Source: CALJEL01 sp041082235
GTDB taxonomy: Bacteria > Nitrospirota > Thermodesulfovibrionia > Thermodesulfovibrionales > CALJEL01
Assembly: GCA_041082235.1 (NCBI GenBank)
Contig: JBDOIG010000008.1
Span: 1 to 37,306 of the forward strand
DNA: 37,306 bases
Direction of reading: 5' to 3'
The notes under the pieces are model-generated. The model had not been told where the DNA came from. It saw only the letters and a program-made list of their open reading frames with translations, and made no database searches. The translations under genes were made by a program, and so were the position numbers. This document shows positions 22,806-30,458 of the stretch, piece after piece (the stretch's first letter is position 1; each line of letters opens with the position of its first letter).

Positions 22806-23722
22806 TTGCCTTTGTTTTCCCGGGTCAGGGTTCCCAGTATGTGGGCATGGGAAAGGACCTTTATGAAAACTTTCCTGAGACAAGGGATGTCTTTAAGGAG
22901 GCCTCGGATGTCCTTGGTTATGATATGATGAAACTCTGTTTTGAAGGCCCTAAAGAAATTCTTGACAGGACATCAAAGACCCAGCCAGCTATTCTTACTG
23001 TAAGTATTGCTGCGCTGAAATTAATGGAACTTAATGGTAAAAGACCTTCAATGGTAGCAGGTCATAGCCTGGGAGAATATACCGCCTGTGTTACAGCAGG
23101 GGTGCTCAGCTTCAGAGATTGTTTGAGGATAGTTGAAAAAAGGGGTTTTTTCATGGAGGATTCTGTTCCAGAAGGTAAAGGCCTGATGGCAGCCATACTG
23201 GGTCTTGATAAAGAGGTGGTTGAGGATATATGCAGGAATGTGAGTTCAGGATATGTGGCACCTGCAAATTATAATTGCCCGGGTCAGATTGTTATTTCCG
23301 GTGAAAGGGATGCAGTACTTGAGGCAGTGGAGGAGCTGAAGCAAAAGGGTGCGAAGCGAGCAGTAACGCTTTCTGTAAGTGTTCCATCACATTCAAGACT
23401 GATGCTCAGGGCATCAGAGAGACTTGGTGAATTCTTTACACAGTTCAATTTTAATGATGCAATGATACCTGTTGTGAGTAACGTGGATGGTATTGCAAGG
23501 GCTGATGCCCCTTCAATAAAGGAGGCCCTCTTAAGACAGCTCCATTCAGGGGTGCTCTGGGAAGATTCTGTGAGGAATATGCATAGAATGGGTATTCATA
23601 CCTTTGTGGAGATAGGCCCCGGTAAAGTATTATCAGGTTTGATAAAAAGGATATGCCCTGAGGTAAAGGTCTATAATGTAGAAGACCGGGATACCCTGAT
23701 TAATACGGTAAAGAGTTTATAA
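22802..23722 (+). CDS. fabD: Malonyl-CoA:ACP transacylase
   Basis: A 306-aa FabD that loads malonyl groups onto acyl carrier protein for fatty-acid synthesis. Motifs: FPGQGSQYVGMGKDL at the start, active-site Ser in GHSLGEYTA, the Arg/His region with VPSHSRLM (catalytic His), and the ending EIGPGKVLSGL. Length is standard. It overlaps etfA by ATGA and is followed 4 bp later by the PilZ/DnaJ gene, so it belongs to the etf operon instead of the usual fab cluster with fabH, fabG and acpP. Confidence 0.95.
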   Translation: MIAFVFPGQGSQYVGMGKDLYENFPETRDVFKEASDVLGYDMMKLCFEGPKEILDRTSKTQPAILTVSIAALKLMELNGKRPSMVAGHSLGEYTACVTAGVLSFRDCLRIVEKRGFFMEDSVPEGKGLMAAILGLDKEVVEDICRNVSSGYVAPANYNCPGQIVISGERDAVLEAVEELKQKGAKRAVTLSVSVPSHSRLMLRASERLGEFFTQFNFNDAMIPVVSNVDGIARADAPSIKEALLRQLHSGVLWEDSVRNMHRMGIHTFVEIGPGKVLSGLIKRICPEVKVYNVEDRDTLINTVKSL

Positions 23723-23726
23723 AAAG

Positions 23727-25394
23727 ATGCCCTTTAAGACCAATTCAGGCATGAAACTAATTGATGAAAAGAGGAGATTTAGGAGATATAAAAAAGAAAC
23801 CCCTGTCACTTTGATAAGGGGTAGAGAGACCTATCAGCTCAGGCTCATTGATTATTCTCCCTTTGGTATAAGGATAAAGATAAGACCGATACTTTCTCTA
23901 CATGAACCTGTAGAGATAATTATAGACAGACATCATCTTAGAGGCCATGTGGTCTGGGTCTCCGGTGATAATACAGGAATAGCTATTGATGGTCCTATAG
24001 CAGGAGACCTGGGTGTGTACAGACTCTGGGATTTACTTATAGGTATCAAGAGGGCTCAGAAGACAGGGGTAATTGATATACAGTCTAATGAGATTAAAAA
24101 AACCATATATATAAAATCAGGAGATCCTATCTTTGCCCGTTCTAATATAGAAGATGAAAGACTGGGGGAGTTTTTACTGAAACAGGGTATTATAACCGTA
24201 GATGCCTATAATCACTCTGTAGAGCTCATGAAAAAAACAGGTAAGAGACAGGGAGTTGTGCTTGTGGAGGCAGGTTATCTGAAGGTTGAAGACCTCCCCA
24301 GACTGGTGAGACAGCAGATTGAGGACATTATAAAGAATGCCTTTAAACTCCTCACAGGAACCTTTCAATTCAGGGAAGGACCTCTCCCAACAGATGAGAT
24401 AATAACCTTGAAGCTGAGTCTTGCAAATCTTATATATAGAGGGATAAAAGGTATTGAGAGTTTTCAATTCATAAGGTCTGAGCTTCATGATCTTAATTCA
24501 GTGACTGTCCCGGCAGCTGATCCCTATCATCTTTTTCAGGACATATCTCTTGACGAAAAAGACAAAAAAATATTACTGCTCGTTGATGGTAAAAACACGA
24601 TTAATGATATAATTAAAAAATCAGGATTAAACCAGTTTGAGACATTAAAGACCCTTTATGCCCTTCTATGTACAAGGATAATAGAATCAAAAGAATCTGC
24701 GGAGACCGAAAAGGAGGAGACAGTATCAATGGATGAGGTTCTCAGAAATGGTGAGCTTGATGAGGAATTCCTCAGAGAGGTTGAGGACCTTTATCAGAGA
24801 TGTGAAAACATGAACCATTATGAGATACTTGGCCTTAAAGGTGATGTATCCAGTGATGAAATTAAGAGAGTATATTACAGGCTTGTCAAAAGATTTCATC
24901 CCGACAGGTATTTTAAAATCGGTCATGATGATTTTAAAAATAAATTATCAAAGATATTTACAAGGATAAACCTTGCCTATACAGTCCTCAGTGATAAATT
25001 AAAGAGACAGGAGTATGATTCGGGTCTTTCAAAAACTTCAGAACAGACCGATACAGCACTTCAAAAATATCAGGAGGGCATTGAGCATTACCAGAGAAAG
25101 GCTTACGCTGAGGCAGTGACAGCCTTTGGCCAGGCTGTATATCTTGATGCTAATAAACCCAGGTATCATTTTTATTATGGTCTTGCCCTTAGAGAAGCTG
25201 GTAAATATAAAGAGGCTGAGCGCGCTTTACTTAAGGCAATAGAGCTCTTGCCTGATAATCCGGATTATGTTACAGAGCTTGGTTATCTCTATCTCAGGCT
25301 TGACATGAAGTTAAGGGCAAAAAAGACCTTTGAGAGGGCATTAAGTATGGCGCCAGCTCATAAAAGGGCAAAGGAAGGCCTGGAGCAGATTTGA
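23727..25394 (+). CDS. PilZ - DUF4388 - DnaJ - TPR protein
   Basis: A 555-aa cytoplasmic multidomain protein. An N-terminal PilZ-like domain (about 12-100) has KRRFRRYKKETPV and the DYSPFGIRI segment, which in PilZ proteins bind cyclic di-GMP through the arginines. A DUF4388 (PATAN-like) region follows (about 105-240: LLIGIKRAQKTGVIDI, LGEFLLKQGII, EDIIKNAFKLLTGTFQFREG). A winged-helix-like stretch (LLVDGKNTINDII) leads to a J domain (about 364-432) with the FHPDRYF motif that stimulates DnaK. Two to three TPRs finish the protein. The J domain is intact. This domain set is known mainly from deltaproteobacteria and relatives; a role in linking c-di-GMP or gliding-type signals to chaperone recruitment is inference. 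Confidence 0.85.
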   Translation: MPFKTNSGMKLIDEKRRFRRYKKETPVTLIRGRETYQLRLIDYSPFGIRIKIRPILSLHEPVEIIIDRHHLRGHVVWVSGDNTGIAIDGPIAGDLGVYRLWDLLIGIKRAQKTGVIDIQSNEIKKTIYIKSGDPIFARSNIEDERLGEFLLKQGIITVDAYNHSVELMKKTGKRQGVVLVEAGYLKVEDLPRLVRQQIEDIIKNAFKLLTGTFQFREGPLPTDEIITLKLSLANLIYRGIKGIESFQFIRSELHDLNSVTVPAADPYHLFQDISLDEKDKKILLLVDGKNTINDIIKKSGLNQFETLKTLYALLCTRIIESKESAETEKEETVSMDEVLRNGELDEEFLREVEDLYQRCENMNHYEILGLKGDVSSDEIKRVYYRLVKRFHPDRYFKIGHDDFKNKLSKIFTRINLAYTVLSDKLKRQEYDSGLSKTSEQTDTALQKYQEGIEHYQRKAYAEAVTAFGQAVYLDANKPRYHFYYGLALREAGKYKEAERALLKAIELLPDNPDYVTELGYLYLRLDMKLRAKKTFERALSMAPAHKRAKEGLEQI

Positions 25395-25462
25395 AAAAGT
25401 GGATTTTGTTTGAAATAAATTAAATATATAAGATATTATATAAATTGGAGGTGATTTAAAGA

Positions 25463-25714
25463 ATGCCGATTTATGAATATGAATGCACAGCCTGTAATGA
25501 GAGGAGAGAATATCTTCAGAGGTTCAGTGATGAACCCATAACAGAATGTCCTGTCTGCGGAGGGACAATGAAAAGACTTATTTCAAACTCCTCATTTGTC
25601 CTTAAAGGCTCGGGCTGGTACCTTACTGACTATGCAAGAAAAGGTTCAGGTAATGGTGGTAATGGCTCTTCAGGCAGGTCTGAAGAAAAAAAATCTTCTT
25701 CAATTAAAGAATAG
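25463..25714 (+). CDS. FmdB-family zinc ribbon protein
   Basis: An 83-aa protein. It starts with the family signature MPIYEYECTAC and has two CxxC pairs (CTAC and CPVC) that bind one zinc ion. It is followed by the VLKGSGWYLTDYA segment typical of FmdB-like regulators and a Gly/Ser/Lys-rich tail. The function is unknown for most members; the first was described as a regulator of formamidase genes. Shine-Dalgarno TGGAGGTG lies upstream. It is followed at once (2 bp) by the TIM-barrel gene. Confidence 0.9.
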   Translation: MPIYEYECTACNERREYLQRFSDEPITECPVCGGTMKRLISNSSFVLKGSGWYLTDYARKGSGNGGNGSSGRSEEKKSSSIKE

Positions 25715-25716
25715 GC

Positions 25717-26496
25717 ATGAGGTCATCCATGGGGCCTCATGCCCATATCCCCTATGAAAAGATAAATACCCACAGAGATCTGCTCAATAAATATAAAATA
25801 AATTTAGAGATCTATATCAGCTCCTATGTCCTTGATAATGTAGAGCAGAAGGAAATCATTACATTAAAAGAAAGACTTACTTATAATCCCGAGCTCACCA
25901 TCCACGCACCTTTTATGGACCTTTCTCCAGGTGCAGTGGATTCCCTTGTAAGAAAGGTGACCGTTGAGAGATTTTCAATGGTGGTGGATATTGGAGCATG
26001 CCTTGGTGCTAAGGCCATAGTATTTCATTCAGGATATGAAAAATGGAAATACGGTCTGAAGATTGACCCATGGCTTGAAGAAAGCATAAAGACATGGAAG
26101 CAGATACTTACCAAGGCAGAGGGAAGGGTCCCTGTTTTAATAGAGAATATCTTTGAGGATGAACCCGGAAATCTCAGGCTTCTCATGGAACAAATAGATG
26201 ACCCAAATTTTGGGCTCTGCTTTGATACAGGACATTTTAATCTCTTCTCAAAGGTATCTCTTAAAGAGTGGCTTTCTCAAACCCTACCCTATATAAAGGA
26301 GCTTCATCTTCATAACAATGACAGAACCTCTGACCAGCATTACCCTGTTGATGAAGGAACATTCAACATGGTAGAGCTCTTTGAGACCATTGGTGATAGG
26401 CCCTGCATTTATACAATAGAGGCCCATGCCCCTGAACATTTCTTAAAAAGCCTGAAATGGCTTGGTGATTTCAGAGCTTCGAGAGTTCATTTCTGA
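25717..26496 (+). CDS. Sugar phosphate isomerase/epimerase-like TIM barrel protein
   Basis: A 259-aa AP-endonuclease-family-2/xylose-isomerase-like TIM barrel. Metal-binding positions are visible in HAPFMDLSPG, AIVFHSGYEKW, VLIENIFEDEPG, CFDTGHFNL, LHLHNNDRTSDQHYPV and YTIEAHAPEH. These acidic and His residues normally hold a divalent metal. It could be a sugar epimerase/isomerase or a DNA-processing homologue; the substrate cannot be told. The ATG at 25717 lies 2 bp after the FmdB stop, without a separate Shine-Dalgarno; ATG 25729 is an alternative. The 3' end overlaps the convergent methyltransferase gene by 26 bp. Confidence 0.82.
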   Translation: MRSSMGPHAHIPYEKINTHRDLLNKYKINLEIYISSYVLDNVEQKEIITLKERLTYNPELTIHAPFMDLSPGAVDSLVRKVTVERFSMVVDIGACLGAKAIVFHSGYEKWKYGLKIDPWLEESIKTWKQILTKAEGRVPVLIENIFEDEPGNLRLLMEQIDDPNFGLCFDTGHFNLFSKVSLKEWLSQTLPYIKELHLHNNDRTSDQHYPVDEGTFNMVELFETIGDRPCIYTIEAHAPEHFLKSLKWLGDFRASRVHF

Positions 26497-27580
26497 GCCT
26501 GAAGCCTTTCAATTGAGGAACTCCTTTCCCCTTATATTGGATCATCACCTTATGGGATTCTCCCATACCCTCAGGAAGTATCAGAGATTTTAGCTTTGCA
26601 ATTTCAAAGGGATAATCTTCTGGTTTTATGACTTCGCTGATTATCTCCTCAATACCTATTGATACAATAAAGCTTCCCTGTCCTGTATAACCTATGTTTT
26701 TAAGGCCCAGCTCCTCTCCCCATTTCTTAAGGGAACTGAAATTCACATGGCTTGTAATGTCCTGCTTACCAATATGGATATAGGGATTGTCTGATTTCTG
26801 ATGTCTGTGATAACACTGGAGTGTCCCTTCTGGATAATCTTCACTGTAATACTGCCATGAGGGATAGCCGTAATCAATTGTTATTACAAAACCCTCAAGC
26901 AGTATGTTAAATATTTCTCTTATCCAGTCTTTTATACTGAGATTCACCTCTGTCCTGAAACCTTCAGGGAGATTAATAGAAAATTCCTTGAGATACTCCA
27001 GTATTCCGGGACTCAGCTTACCTTTTATTTCAAAGAGTTCCCTTCCATCAGTACTTACATAAACTTCTTTAATATCTTTGCCAGTTGATTCAATTATATG
27101 CACAGGGAATGAGTCAAGGAGTTCGTTTGACACAATACATCCCCTGAAGGGAGGGACCTCCGGGAGTGACTTAAACCATCTTGTTTTATCTAAATGCTCA
27201 TTAAGTATCTCTGATTGGTTTTTGATGAGGGATTTATTTAATTCAATAATGTAATATTTCAATTTTGAATAAATTTCCTTTTTTTCTGCATAATCAAGCA
27301 TGTCCTTTGCAAGATAACCCATTCCGGCACCCATCTCCAGTATTATGAAATCATCTGGCCCTTCCATAAGCCTCCAGCACTCTTCTATCTGCTTCATTAT
27401 AGCAGCTCCAAAGGCCCTGTGAAGATGGGGTGCTGTATAAAAGTCTCCTTTTCTACCAATACTTGTAATATCCTGCATGTAATATCCATATACCGGGTGA
27501 TAGAGGCATAGCTCCATGAAGGTCTCAAAGGTGATAGGACCCTCTCTCATAATTTTATCAATGATAAGTCTTTTAAGCAT
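26471..27580 (-). CDS. MidA-like SAM-dependent methyltransferase
   Basis: A 369-aa class I methyltransferase of the MidA/NDUFAF7 (COG1565) family; the mitochondrial member methylates an arginine of a complex I subunit. Visible are the N-terminal GPITFETFMELCLYHPVYGYY, GDFYTAPHLHRAFG, the SAM-binding ILEMGAGMGYLAKDML, IVSNELLDSFPVH, ITIDYGYPSWQYY and the GKQDITSHVNF motif. All match the family. The bacterial target is unknown. It converges with the TIM-barrel gene (26-bp overlap) and is divergent from the DUF2007 gene. Confidence 0.92.
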   Translation of the reverse strand: MLKRLIIDKIMREGPITFETFMELCLYHPVYGYYMQDITSIGRKGDFYTAPHLHRAFGAAIMKQIEECWRLMEGPDDFIILEMGAGMGYLAKDMLDYAEKKEIYSKLKYYIIELNKSLIKNQSEILNEHLDKTRWFKSLPEVPPFRGCIVSNELLDSFPVHIIESTGKDIKEVYVSTDGRELFEIKGKLSPGILEYLKEFSINLPEGFRTEVNLSIKDWIREIFNILLEGFVITIDYGYPSWQYYSEDYPEGTLQCYHRHQKSDNPYIHIGKQDITSHVNFSSLKKWGEELGLKNIGYTGQGSFIVSIGIEEIISEVIKPEDYPFEIAKLKSLILPEGMGESHKVMIQYKGKGVPQLKGFRLRNELSKL

Positions 27581-27602
27581 TGTTTATATGATACTATATA
27601 TT

Positions 27603-27827
27603 ATGCAAATCAGTTGCAGGCTCAATACAGAATTTGTGGAGATTCTTTCTATTTTTGATCCTGTAAAAATCAGTATAATAAAATCCATCCTTGAGAATGA
27701 AGGCATCAATTATTACCTTAAAGGGGAACATTCCTATTTAATGGAGCCCATGCTTGAGCCTGTAAGGCTGATGGTAAGAAAAGACCAGGTAGAGATGATA
27801 AAGGAGATACTGGATTTAGAGAGGTGA
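27603..27827 (+). CDS. DUF2007 (putative signal-transducing) small protein
   Basis: A 74-aa protein with the DUF2007 pattern: EILSIFDPVKISIIKSILENEGI, residues in that style, followed by PVRLMVRKDQVEMIKEIL. The start is uncertain: the frame is open back to ATG 27516, which would overlap the divergent methyltransferase start by 65 bp and create a chance hydrophobic stretch, so that form is rejected. ATG 27588, ATG 27603 and GTG 27633 are all possible, and none has a good Shine-Dalgarno. GTG 27633 would place the domain right at the N-terminus, as in most relatives. Function unknown. Confidence 0.7.
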   Translation: MQISCRLNTEFVEILSIFDPVKISIIKSILENEGINYYLKGEHSYLMEPMLEPVRLMVRKDQVEMIKEILDLER

Positions 27828-28036
27828 TAAAACCCTTTTGACAGGTAGGCGTTAGATCTTTTTTAAAGAGGGATTATTCCTTTTATTTGCGTTGAAGTAA
27901 TAGTTAACTTATTGATAGGTCTATTTTGTTTTCAACTGACACCCCCATCTAACGGGTGTTGACTTTCCTGACCCAGCAAAATATAATTAAATATCAAACT
28001 GTTTCAAACCTTTGAGGTATTTATAGTGGAGGTTAT

Positions 28037-28327
28037 ATGACGAAGGCAGAAATTGTGAATGCACTCTGTGAAAAGGTAGGTCTTACAAGAAAGGAGGCCT
28101 ATGATTTTGTGGAGCTTGTTTTTGATACCATGAAGGAGATATTCAGTCAGGGTGAATCCATAAAGATTTCGGGTTTTGGAACATTTAATGTCAGGCAAAA
28201 GGGCTCAAGGGTTGGTAGAAATCCTAAGACAGGTATTACTCTTGAGATTAAGCCGAGAAGGGTGATAAGCTTTAAGATAAGCTCACAACTTAAAGACGAG
28301 ATAGAGCAGATGCCAGGACCTGAATAA
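28037..28327 (+). CDS. ihfA: Integration host factor alpha subunit (HU/IHF family)
   Basis: A 96-aa nucleoid protein that bends DNA. It has the family core MTKAEIVNALCEKVGLTRKE, the FGTFNVRQKGSRVGRNPKTG arm with the Pro that intercalates into DNA, and a C-terminal helix. The IHF-alpha subtype is inferred from the sequence and from its MerR-family and tRNA-Pro neighbours, an arrangement seen in other bacteria. Shine-Dalgarno TGGAGG lies before the ATG. The upstream 209-bp gap includes GTTAGAT and ATCTAAC inverted pieces and an ACACCC/GGGTGT hairpin. Confidence 0.9.
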   Translation: MTKAEIVNALCEKVGLTRKEAYDFVELVFDTMKEIFSQGESIKISGFGTFNVRQKGSRVGRNPKTGITLEIKPRRVISFKISSQLKDEIEQMPGPE

Positions 28328-28332
28328 TAATC

Positions 28333-28698
28333 ATGAATGTAGTACCAAAACAAGGTAATAAACCGCCTGTCTCGGAAAAGCTTTTTTACAGGATTGGTGA
28401 GGTCAGTAAAATTACAGGCCTTGAGCCCTATGTCCTCAGATACTGGGAAACAGAGTTTCCTTTTTTGAGGCCAAGGAAATCAAGCTCTGGTCACAGGGTT
28501 TACACAAAGAGGGAGATAGAGCTCATCGTTAACATTAAAAAGCTATTATATGAAGAAAAATATACAATTGAAGGGGTAAGGAAGAAATTCGGCATTATAA
28601 AAAATAATATTGGTGAGGCAGCTAAGGAGAATCAATCTAAAGAGCGGCTGAATAAGATAAAATCAAGGCTTCAGAAGCTACTTGAGCTTTTAAAATGA
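28333..28698 (+). CDS. MerR-family transcriptional regulator
   Basis: A 121-aa regulator. The winged-helix DNA-binding domain is clear (LFYRIGEVSKITGLEPYVLRYW, then FPFLRPRKSSSGHRVYTKRE), followed by KLLYEEKYTIEGVRKKF and a short Lys-rich coiled coil with no effector domain or metal-binding cysteines. It matches the short MlrA-like/HspR-like MerR proteins commonly encoded just after ihfA. The stop of ihfA is 5 bp upstream, so the two are co-transcribed. The tRNA-Pro gene follows after 26 bp. Confidence 0.9.
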   Translation: MNVVPKQGNKPPVSEKLFYRIGEVSKITGLEPYVLRYWETEFPFLRPRKSSSGHRVYTKREIELIVNIKKLLYEEKYTIEGVRKKFGIIKNNIGEAAKENQSKERLNKIKSRLQKLLELLK

Positions 28699-28724
28699 AG
28701 TTGCAGATAAAATTATTTTGAGTT

Positions 28725-28801
28725 CGGGGCGTGGCGCAGCCTGGTAGCGCACTCGCTTGGGGTGCGAGTGGTCGCCCGTTCAAATCGGGTCGCCCCGACC
28801 A
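28725..28801 (+). tRNA. tRNA-Pro (GGG anticodon)
   Basis: Complete cloverleaf: acceptor CGGGGCG/CGCCCCG, D arm GCGC/GCGC, anticodon stem CTCGC/GCGAG with loop TTGGGGT (anticodon GGG), T arm GCCCG/CGGGT with TTCAAAT. The discriminator A and CCA are encoded (28798-28801). Confidence 0.97.
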
Positions 28802-28809
28802 TTTTTATG

Positions 28810-28838
28810 TTGAGAAAAAGGGCGGAGTAGGTTAAAAT
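28810..28838 (+). promoter_or_regulatory. Sigma70 promoter of 6S RNA
   Basis: TTGAGA (28810-28815), exactly 17 bp, TAAAAT (28833-28838). The predicted start near 28845 coincides with the base of the 6S RNA closing stem. Confidence 0.7.
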
Positions 28839-28844
28839 ATATTT

Positions 28845-29020
28845 ACCTGCCCTGCAGGTGATTGAGATGATAAAGTTGATCCGGCAATTAGATTTTTTAG
28901 GGAGCCAGAGCAAGGAGTACGGTGTGCATGCCTCCGTGAGGAGGAAGCCTGAAGTCTCCTTAGAGGCACCCACCTATTTAAGTAGGGGATCTAATTTTTC
29001 ATCTACACCGCAGGGTGGGA
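28845..29020 (+). ncRNA. ssrS: 6S RNA
   Basis: About 176 nt, the usual length. The ends close by CCTGCCCTGCAGGTG (28846-28860) pairing with CACCGCAGGGTGGG (29006-29019). A second stem pairs ATTAGAT with ATCTAAT. The apical arm contains GGTGTGCATGCCTCCGTGAGG, then AGGAAGCCTGAAG and CACCCACC, closely resembling the E. coli terminal arm (GAGCATGCTCGG, GAAGCCTTAAAACT). 6S RNA mimics an open promoter and holds sigma70-RNA polymerase in stationary phase. It has its own promoter and lies upstream of rarA. An 86-codon open frame across it (28858-29118) is a by-product. Confidence 0.88.
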
Positions 29021-29144
29021 TAAAAAAGGCTGGACGAGAGGGTTTATTAAAGATATACAGTGGTCTCAGGACCTTTGATATAGATTTTTCTGAAGATATG
29101 TTATTTATCAAAAACTGAAATATCCCTCCGTTTTAGCCAGCCTG

Positions 29145-29163
29145 TCTCTCCTTCGGGGAGAGA
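29145..29163 (+). terminator. UUCG-capped hairpin upstream of rarA
   Basis: TCTCTCC/GGAGAGA around a TTCG loop, 27 bp before the rarA ATG. It lacks a T-run; it may mark the end of the 6S transcript or act in the rarA leader. Confidence 0.4.
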
Positions 29164-29189
29164 AAGATTAATTCAGTAAGAGGATAATT

Positions 29190-30458
29190 ATGAGTTTATT
29201 TGCGTCAGGACAGCAACCTCTTGCCTGGAGGATGCAACCTGAGGATATAGAAGATTTTATTGGACAAACCCATCTACTTGCACCTGGAAGGCCCTTAAGA
29301 AGGCTTATAGAAGAAGACAGGCTTGTCTCTGTAATATTTTATGGCCCCCCTGGAACAGGAAAGACCTGTCTTGCAAGGATTATCGCAAAGAGAACCAGGG
29401 CCCTCTTTCTTTCAATAAATGCAGTTACTGCCGGGATAAAGGATATAAGGGATGCCATTGAGAAGGCAAAGGGTGGAAAGACCATACTCTTTATTGATGA
29501 GATACACAGGTTTAATAAGCTCCAGCAGGATGCACTCCTGCCCGCAGTAGAATCTGGTGAGATTATCCTCATAGGTGCTTCCACTTACAATCCCTTTTTT
29601 GCCCTTGTTCCGGCCCTCTCTTCAAGGTCAATGATATTTCAATTTTATCCACTTAAAGAAGATGAGATAATCCTGATTCTTAGAAGGGCATTGACTGATA
29701 AGAGAGGACTTGGCATGGAAAATATTCTTTGCAGTGATGATGTCCTGAGATATATAGCTTCTTTTTCTGAAGGAGATGCCAGAAAGGCGCTAAATATCCT
29801 TGAGCTATCTTTTTTTATATCTGATGAGCAGGGAGGCAGAAAATTAATAACCATAGAGAAGGTGAAGGAGGCCATTCAGAACAAGGCTGTATATTATGAT
29901 GAGCAGGAACACTATAATACTATCTCTGCCTTTATAAAAAGTATGAGAGGCTCGGATACAGATGCCACTGTTTACTGGCTTGCGAAGATGATTGAAGCAG
30001 GTGAGGACCCTTTATTTATTGCTAGGAGGATAGTGATATGTGCCTCAGAGGATGTGGGGAATGCTGACCCCATGGCACTTGTTATAGCACAGGCTGCCCT
30101 TGAGGCTACTGAAAGGATAGGTATGCCTGAGGCAAGGATAATACTGTCCCAGGCAGCCCTATATGTTGCACAGGCTTCAAAGAGTAATGCAGCCTATCTT
30201 GCCATTGAAAGCGCACTGGATGAGGTGAGGGAGAAACCCCTTCAGCCTGTTCCACTACATCTCAGGGATAGCCATTATCAAGGTGCATCAAGGCTTGGTG
30301 CTGGTACAGGCTATAAATATCCTCATGATTATGAGGGCCATTATATAAAACAGGCCTATATGCCTTTAAGGAAGACCTTTTACAGGCCTTCTGATGAGGG
30401 GTACGAGAGGATTATTAAAAAGAGGCTTGAAAAAAGGAGGTTAAGAGATGACAGCTGA
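29190..30458 (+). CDS. rarA: Replication-associated recombination protein A (MgsA/RarA AAA+ ATPase)
   Basis: A 422-aa AAA+ ATPase acting at stalled replication forks. It opens with PLAWRMQPEDIEDFIGQTHLL and has Walker A YGPPGTGKTCLARII (about 51-65), Walker B LFIDEIHRFNK, sensor 1 LIGASTYNPFF, sensor 2 EGDARKALNILE and the C-terminal tetramerisation part (RGSDTDATVYWLAKMIEAGE, EDVGNADPMAL, YKYPHDYEGHY). Length is as expected. Relatives usually have SPENPYF after GAST; here it is GASTYNPFF, a minor change. The stop overlaps the start of rny by 11 bp. Confidence 0.95.
   Translation: MSLFASGQQPLAWRMQPEDIEDFIGQTHLLAPGRPLRRLIEEDRLVSVIFYGPPGTGKTCLARIIAKRTRALFLSINAVTAGIKDIRDAIEKAKGGKTILFIDEIHRFNKLQQDALLPAVESGEIILIGASTYNPFFALVPALSSRSMIFQFYPLKEDEIILILRRALTDKRGLGMENILCSDDVLRYIASFSEGDARKALNILELSFFISDEQGGRKLITIEKVKEAIQNKAVYYDEQEHYNTISAFIKSMRGSDTDATVYWLAKMIEAGEDPLFIARRIVICASEDVGNADPMALVIAQAALEATERIGMPEARIILSQAALYVAQASKSNAAYLAIESALDEVREKPLQPVPLHLRDSHYQGASRLGAGTGYKYPHDYEGHYIKQAYMPLRKTFYRPSDEGYERIIKKRLEKRRLRDDS

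Noticed and set aside
27516..27602. Longer, hydrophobic N-terminus for the DUF2007 protein
   Set aside because: Overlaps the start of the divergent methyltransferase; the hydrophobic stretch is the antisense of its coding sequence.
28858..29118. 86-aa open frame upstream of rarA
   Set aside because: It runs along the 6S RNA, has no ribosome binding site and reads as unstructured, low-similarity sequence; the RNA explains the conserved bases.
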